Assembly: GCA_905193995.1 (NCBI GenBank)
Contig: CAJJQT010000092.1
Location: 1 to 7,436 of the forward strand
Direction of reading: 5' to 3'
Source: an uncultured Porphyromonadaceae bacterium
GTDB lineage: Bacteria > Bacteroidota > Bacteroidia > Bacteroidales > Muribaculaceae
DNA: 7,436 bases
Shown: positions 3,347 through 7,436 of the stretch, piece after piece
How the letters are laid out: every line of letters starts with the position of its first letter
Position numbering within the stretch: position 1 is the first letter of the stretch
Notes under the pieces: model-generated
Told to the model about the DNA's origin: nothing
Database searches by the model: none
The model's input: only the letters and a program-made list of their open reading frames with translations
Translations under genes and position numbers: made by a program

Positions 3347-6334
3347 ATGAACGAGCAAGCCCTCAGCAGGCTGTATTTGAAGGATACAGCTTTCAGCCAA
3401 CTGATGCAGCGGCGCATATTCAACGTGCTGCTGGTCGCCTCGCGCTACGACGCCTTCATCATGGAGGAGGACGGCCGCGTCGACGAGCAGCTGTACATGG
3501 AATATGTATCGCTCAACCTCAGTTCGCCTCCGCGGGTGACGCGCGCCTCGACCATCGCTGCCGCCATGGAGCTTATGGGCCACAATCACTTCGACCTTGT
3601 CATCGTCATGCCGGCAAACGATATTTCCGAGTCGATCGAAGGCTGCCGCCGCATCAAGGCCGCCAGTCCCGACATACCGCTCGTGGTCCTGACGCCATTT
3701 TCCAAAGAAGTGTCGCGACGCCTGCTCGGCGAGGACCTCTCGCAGATCGACTACGTGTTCAGCTGGCTCGGTAACATGGACCTGCTGCTGGCAATCATCA
3801 AGCTCCTCGAAGACCGCCTCAACGCCGACGACATCACCGAAGTAGGCGTGCAGATGATCATGGTCGTCGAGGACTCTGTCCGCTTTTACTCGTCGGTGCT
3901 ACCGCACATCTATAAATTCCTGCTCTCGCAGTCACGCGAATTTTCGACAGAGGCTCTCAACGAACACGAACAGATGCTGCGAATGCGCGGACGCCCGAAA
4001 GTGATGCTCGCCCGCGACTATGAGGAAGCCGTCGGCCTGTATGAAAAGTACGGCGACAACATGCTCGGCGTCATCAGCGATGTGTCGTTCATGCGCGGCG
4101 GTGTCAAAGACCCGCAGGCCGGCATCCGGCTGGCCGAATACCTGCGCGGGCGCGATCCTCACCTGCCGCTGATCATCGAATCGTCAGAGACCTCCAATGC
4201 CGCGGCCGTGGCCCGCATCGGCGGCGTCTTTCTCGACAAGAACTCAAAGAAACTCCCCGTCGACCTCGGCGAGGCTATCATGGCCAACTTCGGCTTCGGC
4301 GACTTCATCATCCGCGACCCTGAGTCGGGCCGCGAGATCATGCGTCTGAAAGACCTCAAGGCCTTGCAGAAGAACATCTTCGACATCCCTGACGAGGCGC
4401 TTTACATCCACGCATCCAACAACGACATATCGCGCTGGCTCTACTCGCGCGCACTCTTCCCCATAGCCGACATCATCAAGCGCCACCGCTTCGAGTCCAT
4501 CGCTGACGCTCCGGCGGCCCGCCAGCTCTTCTTCGAGCTTATCGTCAAGTACCGCAAGATGAAAAACCGCGGCGTAGTGGCAGTCTTCCGCAAAGACCGG
4601 TTCGACCACTACAGCAACTTTGCCCGTATCGGCCAGGGCAGTCTCGGCGGCAAGGGACGCGGCCTGGCGTTTGTCGACTCCATCATAAAGAAGAATCCCA
4701 TCTGCGACAACTTCTACGGAATCACTATCTCGATTCCGCGCACCGTGGTGCTCTGCACCGACATATTCGATGAGTTCATGGCATCGAACCGCCTCTACCC
4801 CATAGCGCTGAGCGACGCACCCGACAGCGAGATCCTCTCGCATTTTCTGGCCGCTCGCCTGCCCGAACGCCTTGTAGAGGATTTCTTCGCTCTGTTCGAG
4901 GTCATCGACCGCCCCCTGGCCGTACGTTCGTCAAGCCTGCTCGAGGACTCGCACTACCAGCCTTTCGCCGGCATCTATTCCACATACATGGTGCCATGCG
5001 TCGATGACCGCTACGAGCGGCTGCGGCTGCTCAGCGACGCCATCAAGGGCGTCTACGCCTCAGTATTCTTCCGCGCCGGCAAGGACTACATGACCGCCAC
5101 AAGCAACCTCATCGATCAGGAGAAAATGGCCGTCATCATCCAGGAAGTCGTCGGCGAGCAGTACCGCGACTGCTATTTCCCGAACTTCTCAGGCGTAGGC
5201 CGCTCGCTCAACTATTATCCCCTGGGCAACGAACAGCCCGAAGACGGAGTGGCCGAAGTAGCCATCGGTCTGGGAAAGTACATCGTCGACGGCGGTGTAG
5301 GTCTGCGGTTCAGCCCGCTGCATCCCGGGCGTGTGCTGCAGACCTCGACCCTGGACCTGGCCCTGAAGCAGACCCAGACACGCCTGTGCGCCCTCCCCGT
5401 AGACGCTTCAGCCTGCGGCACCATCACCACCGACGACAGCTACAACATCGTCAGCCGGCCGGTGCAGGATTTCGCCAACACCGGCGCCCTGCGCTACATA
5501 GCTTCCACTTACGATGCCCGCGATGCCATTCTCAAGGACTATGAGGACGGTTCCGGACGCCGGGTCATCACTTTCAACAATATACTGCGCGACAAGGTCT
5601 TTCCGCTCGCCCCTGCTATTGATTTCATGCTAAAGCAGGGCCAGAGCGCCATGCAGCGTCCGGTCGAGATAGAGTTCGCCGGTCTCATCGCCCCCAACGC
5701 ATCGTCGGTTCCCGTCAACAAAGGCCACATCTACTGGCTCCAGATCCGCCCGATCATCGACCGCAAGGAACTCGTCACCGACGCCATGCTCGAGGTTGAC
5801 CCCGCATCGGTGATTCTCCGCAGCTCCACCGCCATCGGCAACGGCGCCGTCGAAGGCATCCGCGACATCGTCTACGTCCGGCCCGACACCTTCGATTCGG
5901 CCAACAACAACCGGCTTGTGGGTCTCATCGAAGCTATCAACCGCCGCTATGTGGCCGAAGGCCGCGGCTACGTGCTCGTCGGCCCCGGCCGCTGGGGCTC
6001 GAGCGGCAGCGCCCTGGGCATACCCGTACGCTGGGCCGACATCTCCGGCGCCCGCCTCATCGCCGAGGCCGCCGTCGGCAGCTACTGTCCCGAACCAAGC
6101 CAGGGCACGCACTTCTTCCACAATCTCACGTCATTCGGCGTGGGATACTTCACTATCGCTCCCGGCATCGACGGCGCAGTGTACAACACCGACGCACTCG
6201 ACGCACTCGACGCTGTATACGACGACGGACTTGTCCGCGCCGTACGCCTCGACGAGCCCCTTTACATAGCTATTAACGGACGCAAGGGCGTCGGTGTCGT
6301 CGCGACCCAGGCCCCTGCCAAAAATGACATATGA
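3347..6334 (+). CDS. Receiver-receiver-PEP/pyruvate-binding (PPDK-type ATP-grasp) multidomain protein
   Basis: The 995-residue cytoplasmic protein has no signal peptide or membrane segment. Residues about 25-150 resemble a receiver domain but have Met88 where the phospho-accepting Asp is expected (DLVIVM). Residues about 168-310 look like an intact receiver: acidic pair Glu175/Asp176, Asp245 in VISDVSF, Ser279/280 and Lys298 in FLDK. Residues about 425-805 match the PPDK/PEP-synthase nucleotide-binding domain: GQGSLGGKGRG (429-439), LAVRSSSLLED with Arg527, a glycine-rich IGLGKYIVDGG, and WLQIRP with Arg801. The C-terminal part carries GPGRWGSSGSALGIPVRW from 879 and GTHFFHN from 920. The phosphohistidine swivel and PEP-binding TIM barrel of true PPDK/PpsA are absent, so ordinary PEP synthesis is unlikely; an ATP-dependent phosphotransfer role under receiver control is inferred. 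Databases often label such proteins PEP synthase or PEP/pyruvate-binding. The downstream coiled-coil gene starts one base after the stop. Confidence 0.87.
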   Translation: MNEQALSRLYLKDTAFSQLMQRRIFNVLLVASRYDAFIMEEDGRVDEQLYMEYVSLNLSSPPRVTRASTIAAAMELMGHNHFDLVIVMPANDISESIEGCRRIKAASPDIPLVVLTPFSKEVSRRLLGEDLSQIDYVFSWLGNMDLLLAIIKLLEDRLNADDITEVGVQMIMVVEDSVRFYSSVLPHIYKFLLSQSREFSTEALNEHEQMLRMRGRPKVMLARDYEEAVGLYEKYGDNMLGVISDVSFMRGGVKDPQAGIRLAEYLRGRDPHLPLIIESSETSNAAAVARIGGVFLDKNSKKLPVDLGEAIMANFGFGDFIIRDPESGREIMRLKDLKALQKNIFDIPDEALYIHASNNDISRWLYSRALFPIADIIKRHRFESIADAPAARQLFFELIVKYRKMKNRGVVAVFRKDRFDHYSNFARIGQGSLGGKGRGLAFVDSIIKKNPICDNFYGITISIPRTVVLCTDIFDEFMASNRLYPIALSDAPDSEILSHFLAARLPERLVEDFFALFEVIDRPLAVRSSSLLEDSHYQPFAGIYSTYMVPCVDDRYERLRLLSDAIKGVYASVFFRAGKDYMTATSNLIDQEKMAVIIQEVVGEQYRDCYFPNFSGVGRSLNYYPLGNEQPEDGVAEVAIGLGKYIVDGGVGLRFSPLHPGRVLQTSTLDLALKQTQTRLCALPVDASACGTITTDDSYNIVSRPVQDFANTGALRYIASTYDARDAILKDYEDGSGRRVITFNNILRDKVFPLAPAIDFMLKQGQSAMQRPVEIEFAGLIAPNASSVPVNKGHIYWLQIRPIIDRKELVTDAMLEVDPASVILRSSTAIGNGAVEGIRDIVYVRPDTFDSANNNRLVGLIEAINRRYVAEGRGYVLVGPGRWGSSGSALGIPVRWADISGARLIAEAAVGSYCPEPSQGTHFFHNLTSFGVGYFTIAPGIDGAVYNTDALDALDAVYDDGLVRAVRLDEPLYIAINGRKGVGVVATQAPAKNDI

Positions 6335-6335
6335 C

Positions 6336-7436
6336 ATGAGCATCTTCAAGTCAATCAAACGCGGCCTCGGATTCTCCGACGGCGACGACGAAGCCGACAC
6401 CGCCCTCTATGCCGACACCGCAGAGTCAATATACGCCCCCGCCAAGGGGAGCACGAGTCCCGGGACACCCGATCGGACGGCTCCGGCTGCCCCCGCCGTC
6501 GAACCGCTGAAGTTCGATCCTGCTAGCCAGAATGCAATATTCGAGAAAGTCGTAGAGATATTCAATAAGTCGCTTCCCCCCTTCCTGGCCCAGAGCGTCG
6601 ACCGCGACGCACAGATCAAATACCTGCGCGATGCACTCGACAGCGGTGTGCGCCAATACCTCGACTCGCTCGGCGAACAGGCGCAGAACTACTGCGAGAG
6701 CCGCTGGCAGCAGACACGCGAATCGATGGCCGCCGAACTCGACTCCATCAAGGCAAAAGCCGCCGATATCGAGAAAAAATCGGCCGATATGCAGCAGAAG
6801 CAGCTCAGCGCCGACCGCCAGAAACGCGCACTCGCCGACCGTGTCCACGACCTTGAGGCTCAGCTCGTCAAGATCGAAGCCGACCGCGAACAGTACGAAC
6901 TCGAGAACCGTTCGCTCGTCAACCGCCTGAAAGTCGCCGGAGTGCAGCAGGAGGACGTCGACAGCGCGCGCTCCGAGATCGAGCGGCTCAACCTCGAGAT
7001 CAAGCGTCTGCGCGAGCGCCCGGGCGAAAACTCGTCGGCCGAAGCCGACGCAATGAAGATCCAGATCGAAGAGATGACTTCGGCCATGGACAGCCTCAAG
7101 GAAGAAGGCCGAGTAGCCAAGCAGATGCTCGAGGACATGCGCAAGAACCTCGCCGCAGCCAACAAACGCCTGGCCGACCGCGAGAAGCAGCTCGACGACG
7201 CCAACACTACCATCGAGGAATACAATAAGGAGCTCGACAAGAAGATGGTCGAGGTCGGCGAACGGCTATCGCGCGACTCCGAGAAGATCAAATCGCTCAA
7301 AAACGCCCTCTCCGAACGCGACGCAAAGATAGAATCGCTCCGCGAGACGATATCCGAGAATCTCCGCAAGCAGGCACGCCGCGAGAAAGAGCTTCAGGAA
7401 GAAATAGCCCGCCTGAAGCCCCGCAAACCCGCCATA
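6336..7436 (+). CDS. Long coiled-coil protein, partner of the receiver-ATP-grasp protein (3' end outside window)
   Basis: An open frame of 367 codons runs from the ATG at 6336 to the window edge without a stop. The start lies one base after the TGA of the preceding gene; an ATG at 6331 overlapping that stop gives only two codons, so 6336 is the start. The product opens with MSIFKSIKRGLGFSDGDDEA, a short basic amphipathic stretch followed by an acidic patch. Residues about 35-57 are Pro/Ala/Ser-rich and probably disordered. Residues about 60-125 form a predicted helical region containing IFEKVVEIFNKSLPPFLAQS. From about 125 to the edge there are long heptad-like runs rich in Glu, Lys, Arg, Leu and Gln, which form a coiled coil broken near 228-236 (RPGENSSAE). 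No membrane segment or enzyme motif is seen. Automated annotation may call it SMC-like, but no ATPase head is visible. Tight coupling suggests it is a scaffold, localiser or substrate of the upstream protein (inference). Confidence 0.85.
   Translation, partial: MSIFKSIKRGLGFSDGDDEADTALYADTAESIYAPAKGSTSPGTPDRTAPAAPAVEPLKFDPASQNAIFEKVVEIFNKSLPPFLAQSVDRDAQIKYLRDALDSGVRQYLDSLGEQAQNYCESRWQQTRESMAAELDSIKAKAADIEKKSADMQQKQLSADRQKRALADRVHDLEAQLVKIEADREQYELENRSLVNRLKVAGVQQEDVDSARSEIERLNLEIKRLRERPGENSSAEADAMKIQIEEMTSAMDSLKEEGRVAKQMLEDMRKNLAAANKRLADREKQLDDANTTIEEYNKELDKKMVEVGERLSRDSEKIKSLKNALSERDAKIESLRETISENLRKQARREKELQEEIARLKPRKPAI

Noticed and set aside
4244..4843. Minus-strand ORF of 199 codons within the 995-residue protein gene, and a similar one at 5630-6121
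   Set aside because: Antisense shadows of a GC-rich gene; their compositions have no recognisable domain, and the plus frame shows clear conserved motifs.
6426..6848. Minus-strand ORFs of 140 codons here and 169 codons at 6860-7369
   Set aside because: They oppose the continuous coiled-coil frame, and their Ser/Arg/Leu-rich composition is what antisense of Glu/Lys/Arg/Leu codons gives.

Overview
The window looks like chromosomal DNA from a Bacteroidota bacterium, most likely a fairly GC-rich member of the Bacteroidales (Muribaculaceae-like; the family is an inference). The reasons are three copies of the Bacteroidota -7 promoter element TAnnTTTG (each as TAACTTTG) close before start codons, the lack of strong Shine-Dalgarno sequences, and the protein types: a FadL/OmpP1-type porin start, a secreted W/Y/G-rich 'DDDIYYNP' protein, DUF3791/DUF3990 cassette proteins, and a receiver-PEP/pyruvate-binding protein.

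Layout. Left part, minus strand (1-2110): the first 46 codons of an outer-membrane FadL/OmpP1-like protein (1-138); a secreted low-complexity protein (201-1325) with its own -7 promoter element at 1387-1394; and a six-helix HdeD/DUF308 membrane protein (1562-2110), followed by a clear intrinsic terminator (1481-1539). Position 2111-2341 is a divergent intergenic region.

Middle part, plus strand (2251-3325): a roughly 1-kb, less GC-rich cassette of three small overlapping genes: DUF3791 (2342-2557), a DUF3990 gene with a broken reading frame (2554-3007), and a second DUF3791-like gene (3004-3228). DUF3990 resembles ADP-ribosyltransferase folds, so a toxin or effector with accessory partners is plausible but not shown. 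The cassette starts with a promoter region whose near-identical copy lies just after it (core 53/55 identical). The second copy serves the next operon, so the cassette looks inserted with, or arising by, duplication of a promoter.

Right part, plus strand (3347-7436): a 995-residue protein with two N-terminal receiver-like domains, a PPDK/PEP-synthase-type ATP-grasp domain and a distinct C-terminal domain, without the usual phosphohistidine swivel or TIM barrel. One base after it begins a long coiled-coil protein that runs off the window. The two are surely co-translated and probably act together in a phosphotransfer or signalling process that I cannot name.

No tRNA, rRNA, CRISPR array, IS element or phage gene was seen. 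The best leads are the promoter-repeat-flanked DUF3791/DUF3990 cassette with its frame break, and the receiver-ATP-grasp/coiled-coil pair.
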